DNA of 64,000 bases from Methylocystis sp. (lineage in GTDB: Bacteria > Pseudomonadota > Alphaproteobacteria > Rhizobiales > Beijerinckiaceae): assembly GCA_002929055.1 (NCBI GenBank), contig PERY01000010.1:1-64000 (forward strand), given 5' to 3'. How positions within the stretch are numbered: position 1 is the first letter of the stretch; the number at the start of each line of letters is the position of its first letter. The position numbers were made by a program, and so were the translations under genes. The notes under the pieces are model-generated. The model did no database searches. It saw only the letters and a list, made by a program, of their open reading frames with translations, and was not told the DNA's origin. Below are positions 1-8,470 of this stretch, piece by piece.

Positions 1-47
1 ATAACACCAATTACCGAATTAATCAGCCGCCCCCGGCCCCAAATTCC

Positions 48-263
48 TCAATAATGCGGCGGCGGCGGCTCGGGCGCGTCGCGCTGCCGCGCGACATTCT
101 GGAACTCCTCACGCAATTGGGAAACGAGCCGCTCCAAGCCGTCGATCTTGCGCCATTGCAGGGTGACGACCTCATTCAATTCTCCAAGCATCCTCTCCTG
201 ATGCGCGACGCTCGCTTCGAGCGTCTCGAGGCGAGAGGAGAGGTCTGGACTCGCGTCGTTCAT
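48..263 (-). CDS. slyX: SlyX family protein
   Basis: A 71-residue protein that is almost entirely one coiled coil (about residues 8-57), with the regular heptads and the LETLEASVAHQE-type opening typical of SlyX. The length matches the family, whose members are about 70 residues. It ends in a Pro-rich tail with four consecutive prolines. SlyX was named from a locus linked to slyD in enterics and its biochemical role is unknown. It stands alone, divergent from the hcp gene. Identification rests on length, coiled coil and overall pattern. Confidence 0.85.
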   Translation of the reverse strand: MNDASPDLSSRLETLEASVAHQERMLGELNEVVTLQWRKIDGLERLVSQLREEFQNVARQRDAPEPPPPHY

Positions 264-423
264 ATCCTTGCTTCCTCAGTCTCGATCTTCATGGCCCGAG
301 CGCCGATGCGTTCATCGCTGCGGCATTGGGGGCGCCAAACGCGTCATCGCTAAGGCGGCTCAAGCCGTGTAGGGATGGGTTCGGCGGTGGCCGATCTCAC
401 TTTTACAGAAAAGGACTTCGGCC

Positions 424-891
424 ATGGCGCTCGATATTTTCCTCAAGCTCGGCGACATCAAGGGCGAATCGACGGACGCGGGGCATGGGGGCGAAATCGA
501 CGTGCTCTCCTGGGACTGGGGCGTCGAGCAGGGCGTGGCGGCGATTGCCGGCGGCGGCGGCGGGACGGCCGGAAAGCCCAAACTCCGCAACCTGCGCTTC
601 GCCCACCATATCGACGCGGCGTCTCCGTTCCTCATGCAGGCCTGCGCGAGCGGAAAGCATCCGAAGGACGCCGTCATGACCGTCCGCCGCCCCGGCGCTC
701 AGGGGATCGACGTCATCGCCGTCCGGCTATCGGGCGTCACGGTCGCGTCGGTGAACGCCGAAGTGAATGGCGCGAACGGCGAACTCTTCGAAACCGTGAC
801 GCTCTCCTTCTCGAAGATCAATTTCGATTACACGCCAACGACTAAGGAAGGCGACGCAGGGGCGCCGCTTCCTTTCGCCTTTAGCGTCTGA
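424..891 (+). CDS. hcp: Hcp family type VI secretion tube protein (orphan)
   Basis: A 155-residue protein opening MALDIFLKLGDIKGES, the usual first strand of Hcp, with the family's compact beta-barrel pattern. A Gly-rich loop of five consecutive glycines lies near residues 40-47. Hcp proteins form hexameric rings that stack as the inner tube of type VI secretion systems and are themselves secreted. ATG at 424 follows an AAAAGGA ribosome site. No other T6SS gene (tssB, tssC, vgrG, clpV) lies in the window, so it is either an orphan tube or effector carrier for a remote system or a relic. The reading frame is intact. Confidence 0.88.
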   Translation: MALDIFLKLGDIKGESTDAGHGGEIDVLSWDWGVEQGVAAIAGGGGGTAGKPKLRNLRFAHHIDAASPFLMQACASGKHPKDAVMTVRRPGAQGIDVIAVRLSGVTVASVNAEVNGANGELFETVTLSFSKINFDYTPTTKEGDAGAPLPFAFSV

Positions 892-941
892 ATGCGTTTT
901 CGATCCGTCCGTAAAGGCGCTGACCAAGGTCTGATTGTTTT

Positions 942-1652
942 TTGCGATGCGAGTCTTGTCGCAGAGAATCCCCCAACAAGGTAAATGCTTGGTCGGGACC
1001 GGTTCGCGTGTCTCATCGCCTTGGGGGAATCGTCATCGGCAACTTCGACGTAAGGCGGCTCGTCGCCTCTGATCCGCACAAGGAGGAGGCGGCGCGTCTC
1101 CTCGCGGAAGCTTTCGAACACAGCCCGTTATTCGAATTTGCTTTTCCTGCGAGAGCGCGGCGGGCGGCGCTCAACGCCCTTTTCGAGGCGATCGTCGATG
1201 ACGCGGTGCGCTACGGTTACGCCGAGGCGGCGTTCACAGATGAGGTTGTCGGAATTTTCCTTTGGTATCCGCCCGGCCGCTATCCGATGCCTTTGTGGAG
1301 AGAACTGCGGGGTTTGCCGAGCTATTTGCGAATGGCCTTGTTCGCGCCTCGCGGGCTGCTGAAGCTGTACCGGATACAACGGTCGCTGGACCGGTTGCGG
1401 CCAAAGCAGCCGCACTGCCATGCATATTTTCTGGCCGGACGCGGCAGTGCGAGAATCACGGCGATACTTGGTCGCAGGATGCTGGCGGAAGCCGATGCGC
1501 GCTCCTGGCCGGCCTATCTCGAAACCCAGAGCGCGCGGACCGTGACGCTTTACCAACGGCTGGGCTTTGAAATCCAGCGAAGCTGCTTTGCAGAAGTCCG
1601 GGGCGCGCCGCCAACCTGGACGATGTGGCGAAGCCCGAACCCGGCCGAATGA
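942..1652 (+). CDS. GNAT family N-acetyltransferase
   Basis: Up to 236 residues. From about residue 36 the protein has the GNAT layout: an N-terminal variable half with a DHPEK-like element, then a C-terminal half with YLETQSARTVTLYQRLGFE. In GNAT enzymes this last element is the acetyl-CoA fold's final strand and helix (Asn/Ser-x-x-Tyr-x-x-x-GF). The arrangement resembles small-molecule acetyltransferases acting on amines. The start is uncertain: the longest frame begins with TTG at 942 and an in-frame GTG lies at 1008; neither has a strong ribosome site. The substrate cannot be told from sequence and neighbours are unrelated. Confidence 0.7.
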   Translation: MRCESCRRESPNKVNAWSGPVRVSHRLGGIVIGNFDVRRLVASDPHKEEAARLLAEAFEHSPLFEFAFPARARRAALNALFEAIVDDAVRYGYAEAAFTDEVVGIFLWYPPGRYPMPLWRELRGLPSYLRMALFAPRGLLKLYRIQRSLDRLRPKQPHCHAYFLAGRGSARITAILGRRMLAEADARSWPAYLETQSARTVTLYQRLGFEIQRSCFAEVRGAPPTWTMWRSPNPAE

Positions 1653-1926
1653 GCAGGCAACTACTAAAAAAAGCCGGGCGCGGGTGAACAAATCCCCGGA
1701 ACGCACGTTTAGCTTGAGCTGGGTCTTGCGCGGGGCAGGCGTGCAGCCCATCTCGAAAGTGAAGGCGTTCGCGTCCGGCTGTGCGCCGCCGCACAGTTCC
1801 AAAGGCGTTTCCGGGGGAAAAGGACAGTCGAGACGGTTTGCCGTCTTGCGTCGCGCTTCTGTCGCGATGCGGAGCGCGCCCGTCGGGGCCTCGTCCAGGA
1901 ACCCGGGTCTTCGCCGGGCGCGCGCC
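1653..1926. other. Non-coding stretch
   Basis: The interval between the GNAT gene and the promoter and LexA-type box of the next gene. Frames that run through it lack ribosome sites and family-like sequence. I see no RNA gene or convincing terminator in it. Confidence 0.5.
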
Positions 1927-1960
1927 TTGACAGAGTTTTGCGTTTGTTCTAATTCTGTTC
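1927..1960 (+). promoter_or_regulatory. Sigma-70-like promoter overlapped by a LexA box
   Basis: TTGACA at 1927-1932 is a perfect -35 hexamer. The AT-rich stretch TTCTAATTC (1947-1955) sits where a -10 would be. Overlapping it is GTTC-N7-GTTC, at 1946-1949 and 1957-1960, the direct-repeat operator bound by LexA in alphaproteobacteria. An operator over the -10, 40 bases ahead of the ATG at 2000, is the arrangement expected for LexA repression. The motif match is exact; that LexA acts here is inference. Confidence 0.6.
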
Positions 1961-1999
1961 CTAGTTCGATCCGGGTTGAGATCCCTTAGGCAGGCTGCC

Positions 2000-2389
2000 A
2001 TGCAACGCAACGCTTTCTTGAATGTCTCTTTGCGCCACGCCGGTCAGGCGTTGTCCCCGCGTGGGCAGGAGCTCGATTCCCTCACCCAATCGGACGCGCT
2101 TCGCAGCCGTTTCTTCTCCTGGCGGGGCGTCTCCGGGCGTCGCTATGTCTGCTCGGTGTTCCAGAACGGCGAGGAAGCTTTCGTGTCCGACGTCGAGTCC
2201 GGCGTCGTCATCGGGGTGACGCGCGAGGGCGCCAGCATCCGCCCCGTCTTCGTCCTGCAGGCGCGAAAAGGCGTCGAAAGCCGCGCCCTGCGGGAGTTGG
2301 CGCGGGAGTTGAACGTCGCCGAATGGCATGTGCATTTTTCTGCCGAAGAGGCGACGATGCGCGATCTCGCGGGGTCGCTGCTGAATTGA
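2000..2389 (+). CDS. Conserved hypothetical protein, candidate SOS gene
   Basis: A soluble 129-residue protein with no signal peptide or membrane segment and no domain I recognise. It is Arg-rich (SRFFSWRGVSGRRY around residues 43-56) with alternating strands in the middle (YVCSVFQNGEEAFVSDVESGVVIGV) and a C-terminal helix. I chose ATG at 2000 because AGGCAGG lies just upstream; the frame also opens further 5' at 1976. A LexA-type operator overlaps its probable promoter, suggesting DNA-damage induction. A strong terminator follows at 2504. The protein is transcribed alone. Confidence 0.65.
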   Translation: MQRNAFLNVSLRHAGQALSPRGQELDSLTQSDALRSRFFSWRGVSGRRYVCSVFQNGEEAFVSDVESGVVIGVTREGASIRPVFVLQARKGVESRALRELARELNVAEWHVHFSAEEATMRDLAGSLLN

Positions 2390-2503
2390 GTAAGCGTGTC
2401 GCGTTCGTGGCGTGCGTTCGTGTGAGTCGTTGCGTGAGCGTTTTTGCTGCGTCGGTTGCGTAACGCTTGGCGTCTCGGCGTCGTCGTAGACTGCGTTTTT
2501 CAC

Positions 2504-2529
2504 GGCCGGGGTTCGCCCCGGCCTTTTTT
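2504..2529 (+). terminator. Rho-independent terminator
   Basis: A perfect 8-bp stem GGCCGGGG / CCCCGGCC (2504-2511 and 2516-2523) closed by a TTCG tetraloop and followed by six T. It ends transcription from the candidate SOS gene about 115 bases after its stop, and lies against the 3' end of the convergent ChaC-like gene. Confidence 0.9.
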
Positions 2530-3272
2530 CACGGCGTGGCGGGTGCGGCCCGGCAGGAGCACTGATCGAGCCGGCGCACGATCTCGGCAAGCTCGGCGTC
2601 ATGGATGTCGAGCTGCATCAGATGTTCATACGTGTTGCGGACATAGGCGGGATTGTCGCCATTGAGGCCGACGCCCTCGGCGACAAGCCGGGTCATCTCC
2701 TCGTAAGGCAGCCGCCCGGCGTATTGGCGATGGCTGCGGTCGACGACATAGGCCAGCGCATTTACGCAGCCGCCTTCGGCGAAGCGCACGCCCACCGTTT
2801 TTTCGAGATAGACGGAGGTCACCAGCTCGCGTTCGCGCAGATAGCGCACCGCCTCGGCCCGTTTCTCGGCCGCTACGCGAAACGCGACGCCCTGGCAGGA
2901 GCCGCCGCGGTCGAGGCCCAGCACGAGGCCCGGACGCTCCGGCGTGCCGCGATGAACATGGGAGAAAATGCACAAGGAACGATGGTAGCCGTGAACCCAG
3001 GCGAGAGCGCTTTCGACATAGTCGAAGCCCGGGCGCCACATCAGCGAGCCGTAGCCGAAAACCCAGAGATCCTCGTTGCGGGAAGCCGTCTCGAGCAAAT
3101 TTGTCCACAAGCTCCGATGCGCTGTCCGCAGCCTTCGCCGATTCGCCAGCGGACAGTCCCATTCTTTGCGCGCAAGTCGTGCGACGCAACATAAAATCAG
3201 CGGCGCCCGGCGCCCGCCTATGGGGCGGGGCGCCCGTTCTGCGGTCGCTTCCCACAACATATTGCGACCCAT
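2529..3272 (-). CDS. ChaC-like gamma-glutamylcyclotransferase
   Basis: The recognisable domain begins with WVFGYGSLMWRPGF, the nucleotide-like binding loop (YGSLMW) of the ChaC/GGCT fold, and carries the family's RELVTSVYLEK and YVVDRSHRQYAG segments. ChaC proteins cleave gamma-glutamyl groups of glutathione to 5-oxoproline and a Cys-Gly dipeptide in the cytoplasm. The open frame gives 247 residues, but the first 60 or so are Arg-rich and unlike the family. A TTG at 3098, just before the conserved block, gives a 189-residue protein closer to the usual length, so the real start may be there. It is divergent from smc. Confidence 0.82.
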   Translation of the reverse strand: MGRNMLWEATAERAPRPIGGRRAPLILCCVARLARKEWDCPLANRRRLRTAHRSLWTNLLETASRNEDLWVFGYGSLMWRPGFDYVESALAWVHGYHRSLCIFSHVHRGTPERPGLVLGLDRGGSCQGVAFRVAAEKRAEAVRYLRERELVTSVYLEKTVGVRFAEGGCVNALAYVVDRSHRQYAGRLPYEEMTRLVAEGVGLNGDNPAYVRNTYEHLMQLDIHDAELAEIVRRLDQCSCRAAPATP

Positions 3273-3310
3273 TTCTTGATTTCCCCATCCTTTTGTGGCG
3301 GTCTTTGACG

Positions 3311-6300
3311 ATGAAATTCGAACGCCTGCGACTTTTGGGCTTCAAGAGCTTCTGCGAACCGACCGATTTCCTGATCCCGCCCGGGCTCACCGGCGTGGTC
3401 GGGCCGAACGGTTGCGGCAAGTCGAATCTCGTCGAGGCCCTGCGCTGGGTCATGGGCGAAAACTCCTATAAAAACATGCGTGCGTCGGGCATGGACGACG
3501 TCATCTTCTCGGGCGGCGGCTCGCGCGCGGCGCGTAACTTCGCGGAAGTCGGCCTTGTGCTCGACAATTCCGCGCGGCTTGCGCCAGCGGCCTTCAACGA
3601 CGCCGATTCGATAGAGGTGACGCGCCGCATCGAGCGCGAGCAGGGCTCGACCTATCGCGTCAATGGCAAGGAAGTCCGCGCCCGCGACGTGCAGCTTCTC
3701 TTCGCAGACGCCGCGACGGGCGCGCGCTCGCCCTCGCTCGTGCGTCAGGGCCAGATCGGCGAGATCATTTCGGCCAAGCCCCAGGCCCGTCGCCGCATTC
3801 TCGAGGACGCCGCCGGCGTCGCGGGCCTTCATTCCCGCCGCCACGAGGCCGAACTGCGCCTCAACGCCGCGTCTGAAAATCTCACGCGCCTCGAAGACGT
3901 CCTGAAGCAGGTCGAAAGCCAGGGCGACAGCCTGCGCCGTCAGGCCCGGCAGGCCTCGCGCTACCGCGAGCTCGCGTCAAAGATCCGGCAGAACGAGGCG
4001 CTGGTCGCGCTCGTTTCCTATCAGATCGCCGCCGATAGCCTGCGCGACGCCGCGCAACGGCTGGAAGCCGACATTGCAAACGTTCAGGCGCGGACGCTGG
4101 AGCAGGCCGAAACCGCGAAACTCCAGGCCATCGCCGCGCATCGGTTGCCCGGCCTTCGCGAGAAGGAGGCCGAGGCCGGGGCCGCCGTGCACCGCCTCGT
4201 CGCGGCGCGACAGGCGCTGGACGCCGACGAGGAGCGCGTCAGGCAACGCATTTCCGAACTTGCGCGCCAGATCGAGCAGTTCATGCGCGACCTCGAACGC
4301 GAGCGCGCGCTGATCGAGGATGCGGCGCAGGTCGCGGACCGCTTGCAGGAAGAGCGCGCCGAACTCATCGGCGTCTCGTCTGACGGCGAACGCGAGGAAG
4401 AAGCCAGGGCGCGTCTCGCGGAAATCGACGCGACGCTCGCAGAGACCGAAGCCGCGCTTTCCGATGCGCAGGAGCAACTGGCAGGGATGAACGCGCGCCG
4501 CAGCGCCATCGAGTCGGCGATGCGCGACGAGAACGGCCGCGTCGCCCGCTTCGAGGCGGAACTGACCCGGCTCGACACTGAATTTGCGCTCATCGCCGCG
4601 CAGGGCGGCGGCGCCGAGGAGGCCGCGCGCCTCTCGGAAGCCTTCGAGATGGCGGCCGACGAGGCCCGCGCCGCCGACGAAGCGGCGCAGATCGCCGAAG
4701 AAGCGCAGCGCGAATCGCGCGAATCCGAGGCGGGCGCCCGCCATCCTGTCGAGCAGGCCGCGCTCAAGGCGCAGCGGCTCGAGACGGAAGTCCGCACGCT
4801 CGACAATCTGCTGCAGTCCAGCTCCGGCGGCCTCTGGGCGCCTATCGTCGAAAGCATGGCGGTCGAGAAGGGTTACGAGACGGCGCTCGGCGCAGCGCTC
4901 GGCGACGATCTCGACGCCTCCGCCGAGACTTCGGCCCCCGCGCATTGGGCGGTCACCTCGAACGCCGGCGATCCCGCCTTGCCGCCCGGCGTGCGTTCGC
5001 TTGGCGAGATGGTGGAGGCGCCGCCTGCGTTGCGCCGCCGTCTGTCGCAGATCGGCGTCGTGCTGCGCGCCGAGGGCGAGAGCCTGCGCAAACTTTTGAA
5101 GCCCGGTCAGCGTCTCGTCTCGAAAGAGGGCGACCTGTGGCGCTGGGACGGCTTCACCCAGGCCGCCGAAGCGCCGACGCCGGCCGCGCGGCGCCTCGCC
5201 GAAAAGAACCGCCTCGCAGACCTGCGCGCGGAATCCGAGATTGCCCGCGCCCAGGCCGACGCGCTCGCCGAGGAGCTGGAGGCCGCCCGCGAGGCGACGC
5301 GCCTTGCGGCCATGGCGGATGCGCAGGCGCGCGACAATCAGCGCCGCGCCCGCGCCCGGCTGGAGGAGGCGCGCGAGCGCCACAACGCCGCCGAGCGGCG
5401 CCTCGCGCAGATTGGGCAGCGTCTCTCCACACTGGAGGAGGCCAAGGCCCAGACGCTCGCCAATCGCGACGAGGCGGCGCACAAGCGAGACGCGCTCTCC
5501 GCTGAACTCGACGCGCTGGAGGAGCCGGCGTCGCTCGCCGGGGCGCAGGAGAGTCTGCGCGCGCGCGCCATGATGGAGCGCGCCCAGGCCGGCGAGGCCC
5601 GCGCCGCGCTCGCGAGCCTGCGCAACGAAGCCAGCGCCCGCGCCGCGCGCGTCAACGCCATCGCGCGCGAAGTCGCCTCCTGGGCCGAACGGCGCGACCG
5701 CGCGCAGGATCGGCTCGGCGAGTTGGAGGAGCGGCTCGAATCGGCGCGCGAGGAGCAGGAGCGCCTCGCCGAATCGCCGGACGCTTTTCTCGACCAGCGC
5801 CGCGCGCTGATGAACGCGCTGGAAGACGCCGAGGCCGCGCGCCGTGACGCCTCCGACGCGCGCGCCGAGGCCGAGACGCGGCTGGCGGACTCCGACCGCC
5901 TCGCCCGCGCCGCCCTCGACGCCATGAGCGCCGCCCGCGAGGAGAAAGCCCGCAGCGAAGCGCAACTGGAAGCCGCAAAGCAGCGCGCCGCCGACATTGA
6001 GCGCGCAATCCATAACGATCTCGAATCGACCCCCGCCGCGCTCGTCGATCTTGCGGGACTGAAGGAGGGCGACGAGCTTCCCGACATCGCCGAGATCGAG
6101 CGACGGCTGGAGGGCCTGCGCGCCGACCGCGAGCGCCTCGGCGCCGTGAATCTCCGCGCCGAGGATGAATTGGCGGAGATCGATTCGCAGCGCGAGAAGA
6201 TGATCGCCGAGCGCGACGATCTCGCCGAAGCCATCAAGAAGCTGCGCGCCGCCATCGGCAGCCTCAACAAGGAAGGGCGCGAGCGCCTGCTCGCCGCCTT

Positions 6301-6763
6301 CGACAAGGTCAACGCGCATTTCAAGGAGTTGTTCACGATCCTCTTCGACGGCGGCTCGGCGGAATTGCAGCTTGTGGAGAGCGACGATCCGCTGGAGGCG
6401 GGCCTCGACATTCTCGCCCGCCCGCCCGGCAAGAAGCCCGCGGCCATGTCGCTGCTGTCGGGCGGCGAGCAGGCGCTCACCGCCATGTCGCTGATCTTCG
6501 CGGTGTTCCTCACGAACCCGTCGCCGATCTGCGTGCTCGACGAAGTGGACGCGCCGCTCGACGACAGCAATGTCGAGCGCTTCTGCGATCTCATCGACGA
6601 GATGCGCAAGAAGACCGACACGCGCTTCGTGACGATCACCCACAACCCGATCACCATGGCGCGCATGGACCGGCTCTTCGGCGTGACGCAGGCCGAGCGC
6701 GGCATCTCGCAGCTCGTCTCGGTCGATCTGGAGCAGGCGGAGAAATTCGCGCTGGCGAGTTGA
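3311..6763 (+). CDS. smc: Chromosome segregation ATPase SMC
   Basis: A 1150-residue SMC protein, the normal length. The N-terminal ATPase half has Walker A GPNGCGKS at residues 31-38. Long Ala/Glu/Arg-rich coiled coils flank a hinge around residues 490-620. The C-terminal half has the ABC signature LLSGGEQ (Ser about 1050) and Walker B VLDEVDAPLDD (Asp 1077). SMC dimers with ScpA/ScpB organise newly replicated origins. ATG at 3311 begins MKFERLRLLGFKSF, the family start; the open frame upstream has no homology and is ignored. scpA and scpB are not nearby. Confidence 0.98.
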   Translation: MKFERLRLLGFKSFCEPTDFLIPPGLTGVVGPNGCGKSNLVEALRWVMGENSYKNMRASGMDDVIFSGGGSRAARNFAEVGLVLDNSARLAPAAFNDADSIEVTRRIEREQGSTYRVNGKEVRARDVQLLFADAATGARSPSLVRQGQIGEIISAKPQARRRILEDAAGVAGLHSRRHEAELRLNAASENLTRLEDVLKQVESQGDSLRRQARQASRYRELASKIRQNEALVALVSYQIAADSLRDAAQRLEADIANVQARTLEQAETAKLQAIAAHRLPGLREKEAEAGAAVHRLVAARQALDADEERVRQRISELARQIEQFMRDLERERALIEDAAQVADRLQEERAELIGVSSDGEREEEARARLAEIDATLAETEAALSDAQEQLAGMNARRSAIESAMRDENGRVARFEAELTRLDTEFALIAAQGGGAEEAARLSEAFEMAADEARAADEAAQIAEEAQRESRESEAGARHPVEQAALKAQRLETEVRTLDNLLQSSSGGLWAPIVESMAVEKGYETALGAALGDDLDASAETSAPAHWAVTSNAGDPALPPGVRSLGEMVEAPPALRRRLSQIGVVLRAEGESLRKLLKPGQRLVSKEGDLWRWDGFTQAAEAPTPAARRLAEKNRLADLRAESEIARAQADALAEELEAAREATRLAAMADAQARDNQRRARARLEEARERHNAAERRLAQIGQRLSTLEEAKAQTLANRDEAAHKRDALSAELDALEEPASLAGAQESLRARAMMERAQAGEARAALASLRNEASARAARVNAIAREVASWAERRDRAQDRLGELEERLESAREEQERLAESPDAFLDQRRALMNALEDAEAARRDASDARAEAETRLADSDRLARAALDAMSAAREEKARSEAQLEAAKQRAADIERAIHNDLESTPAALVDLAGLKEGDELPDIAEIERRLEGLRADRERLGAVNLRAEDELAEIDSQREKMIAERDDLAEAIKKLRAAIGSLNKEGRERLLAAFDKVNAHFKELFTILFDGGSAELQLVESDDPLEAGLDILARPPGKKPAAMSLLSGGEQALTAMSLIFAVFLTNPSPICVLDEVDAPLDDSNVERFCDLIDEMRKKTDTRFVTITHNPITMARMDRLFGVTQAERGISQLVSVDLEQAEKFALAS

Positions 6764-6778
6764 GACCGCATAGACGAC

Positions 6779-6866
6779 TCCGTCATTGCGAGCGTAGCGA
6801 AGCAACCCAGAACCGCGCGCGGGCGCCCTGGATTGCTTCGTCGCTTCGCTCCTCGCAACGACGGCG
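6779..6866. repeat. REP-type palindromic element, copy 1
   Basis: An imperfect inverted repeat: CCGTCATTGCGAG-type left arm, then GAAGCAACCCAG, a short GC-rich centre, CTGGATTGCTTCG and a right arm ending CTCGCAACGACGG. It lies between the convergent smc and the following gene. Two relatives occur at 23148 and 29672. Such elements are extragenic palindromes widespread in Hyphomicrobiales genomes and may fold in the mRNA 3' end. Confidence 0.85.
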
Positions 6867-6883
6867 GCGCAAGAGAGCTTGCG

Positions 6884-7624
6884 TCAGATCAACTCGATAC
6901 AATTCTCCATCAAGCGCACAAAATGATCGACGCTTCTCTCAGCGTTCGCCTCGGTCACATAGTCCCATCGCGACAGGCTGAGCCACACGCTCTCATAGCT
7001 CTGCATCCAGACGCTGCGGCCGTTCGTCATCCGTGCGCCGAAATGATAGTCGAACTGATATGACGGACCCATGCCGCTTGCGAAGCGGATGTCGATGGTG
7101 AATTGGCCACCCGGCAGCGGCGCCGCGTAGCGCGTGTGGTCCGACGACACGCGCTCCGCTTTCGCGCCGAAGCGCGCGGACATCGAATCGTCGATGAGCT
7201 TGCGCAGGCGCCGCGGGGCGACGGGAACAAGTTCGTCGCGCGATGCGGCATGCGCGGGGCATGGCGCCTGCGCCGCCTCGGGCATGGCGACCATCTTCGC
7301 CCAGCCCTCGAAGCCGCCGACGCCTGTGTCCTTGCAGACGCCCGCATAGAGCTTCACCGGCAGGAAGGCGACGCCGTGGGACGGCGAACGTGTCCCCGCC
7401 GCGCCAAGAAAGGCCTCGGCGAGCGGCAGCGTGCGCATCAGCGCGCCGCGATCCTCGAGCGTCATGGCTTGGTTCGCCGTCTGCGCCTCGGCAAGGTCGG
7501 AGAGTTGACCGGCGAAGGCGGTCCGGTCCGCGGGGGAGAGAGTGTCGAGAAAGGCGAGCCGCGCGATGGCGGCGGTGTTCGGGCAGCCGCGCAGGAGGGG
7601 AAAGCGCGCTTTGGCCTCCGTCAA
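6884..7624 (-). CDS. Hypothetical protein
   Basis: A 246-residue protein I cannot assign to a family. It has no signal peptide or membrane helix; the N-terminal half is helical and Ala/Leu-rich, and the C-terminal third is rich in aromatics (SVWMQSYESVWLSLSRWDY, about residues 205-223), looking like a beta-sheet domain. Four cysteines are scattered without a CxxC motif. It is convergent with smc across a palindromic repeat and transcribed alone. Codon choice is like its neighbours, arguing for a real gene. Confidence 0.6.
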   Translation of the reverse strand: MTEAKARFPLLRGCPNTAAIARLAFLDTLSPADRTAFAGQLSDLAEAQTANQAMTLEDRGALMRTLPLAEAFLGAAGTRSPSHGVAFLPVKLYAGVCKDTGVGGFEGWAKMVAMPEAAQAPCPAHAASRDELVPVAPRRLRKLIDDSMSARFGAKAERVSSDHTRYAAPLPGGQFTIDIRFASGMGPSYQFDYHFGARMTNGRSVWMQSYESVWLSLSRWDYVTEANAERSVDHFVRLMENCIELI

Positions 7625-7773
7625 ACCTATGCGCGCGCGCCTTTGCAGGATCGCATGTCTGGTCCATGTCGCGTCCCGTCCGCCTCAAAGGTCACGAAAT
7701 CCTAGCCGCATGGATTTAATCGCGCGTGAACTTGCGGGGCCGCTGCGGGTCAGGCAGTCGCACGACCGTAACA

Positions 7774-8469
7774 ATGGCGATCCATGACGCGGCGATGAAC
7801 TGGCGCGAACCCGTCTTCGACTATTGCGAGCGCCAGAGCGCGGCCTTCTGGGCGGAGCCGCTGAACGCGTTGTCCAACGCCGCCTTCCTCGTGGCGGCGG
7901 GGGCGGCCTTCCTGCTGTGGCGGCGTCGGGGCGGCGGCGATTATCCCGCGCTGGCGCTCATCGTCGTCACCGCCTGCGTGGGCCTGGGCAGCTTCATCTT
8001 CCACACAGTGGCGACGCGCGGCGCGATGCTCCTCGACGTCATACCGATCGCAATCTTCATCTACGCCTATTTTTTTCTCACCCTCCGTCGACTTTTCGAT
8101 TTGAACGCGCTTGCCGCAACGGCGATAACCGTCGCCTTCGGCGTTTTCTCCTATGGCGTCGACGAGGCGATCAACGGGCTCAACGGCTCAGCCGCCTATC
8201 TGCCCGCGCTCGGCGCCCTGACGGCCTTCGCGACCCTGCTGAGCGCGCCCGAAGCGGATGAGGCGCTGCTCCTGCGCAAGCGCGCCGCCGCGCGCGGTCT
8301 TGCAATGGCTGCGGGCGTTTTTTTGATTTCCCTGTGCTTGCGGACGCTCGACCGGGCGGTCTGCCCCGCCTTTCCGCTGGGCGCGCATTTTCTGTGGCAC
8401 CTGCTGAACGCCTGCGTGCTGTGGCTCCTGCTGCGCAACGCGATTCTGGCGGCGCCCCGCGCGTCCTAG
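7774..8469 (+). CDS. Ceramidase-like membrane hydrolase (CREST superfamily)
   Basis: A 231-residue protein with about seven membrane segments. It keeps the metal-site pattern of alkaline ceramidases and related CREST proteins: GSFIFH (Ser73, His77), Asp88 in the next helix and a C-terminal HFLWH (two His four apart). The opening MNWREPVFDYCER is also typical. Family members hydrolyse amide or ester bonds of membrane lipids within the bilayer. ATG at 7774 is preferred; an internal ATG at 7795 is possible. It is convergent with the CPBP-type gene, only one base apart at the stops. The natural substrate is unknown. Confidence 0.82.
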   Translation: MAIHDAAMNWREPVFDYCERQSAAFWAEPLNALSNAAFLVAAGAAFLLWRRRGGGDYPALALIVVTACVGLGSFIFHTVATRGAMLLDVIPIAIFIYAYFFLTLRRLFDLNALAATAITVAFGVFSYGVDEAINGLNGSAAYLPALGALTAFATLLSAPEADEALLLRKRAAARGLAMAAGVFLISLCLRTLDRAVCPAFPLGAHFLWHLLNACVLWLLLRNAILAAPRAS

Positions 8470-8470
8470 T

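Noticed and set aside
3977-6805. A 942-residue open frame antisense to smc
   Set aside because: It mirrors the Ala/Arg/Glu-rich coiled-coil codons of smc, has no ribosome site and no family resemblance; smc itself is certain.
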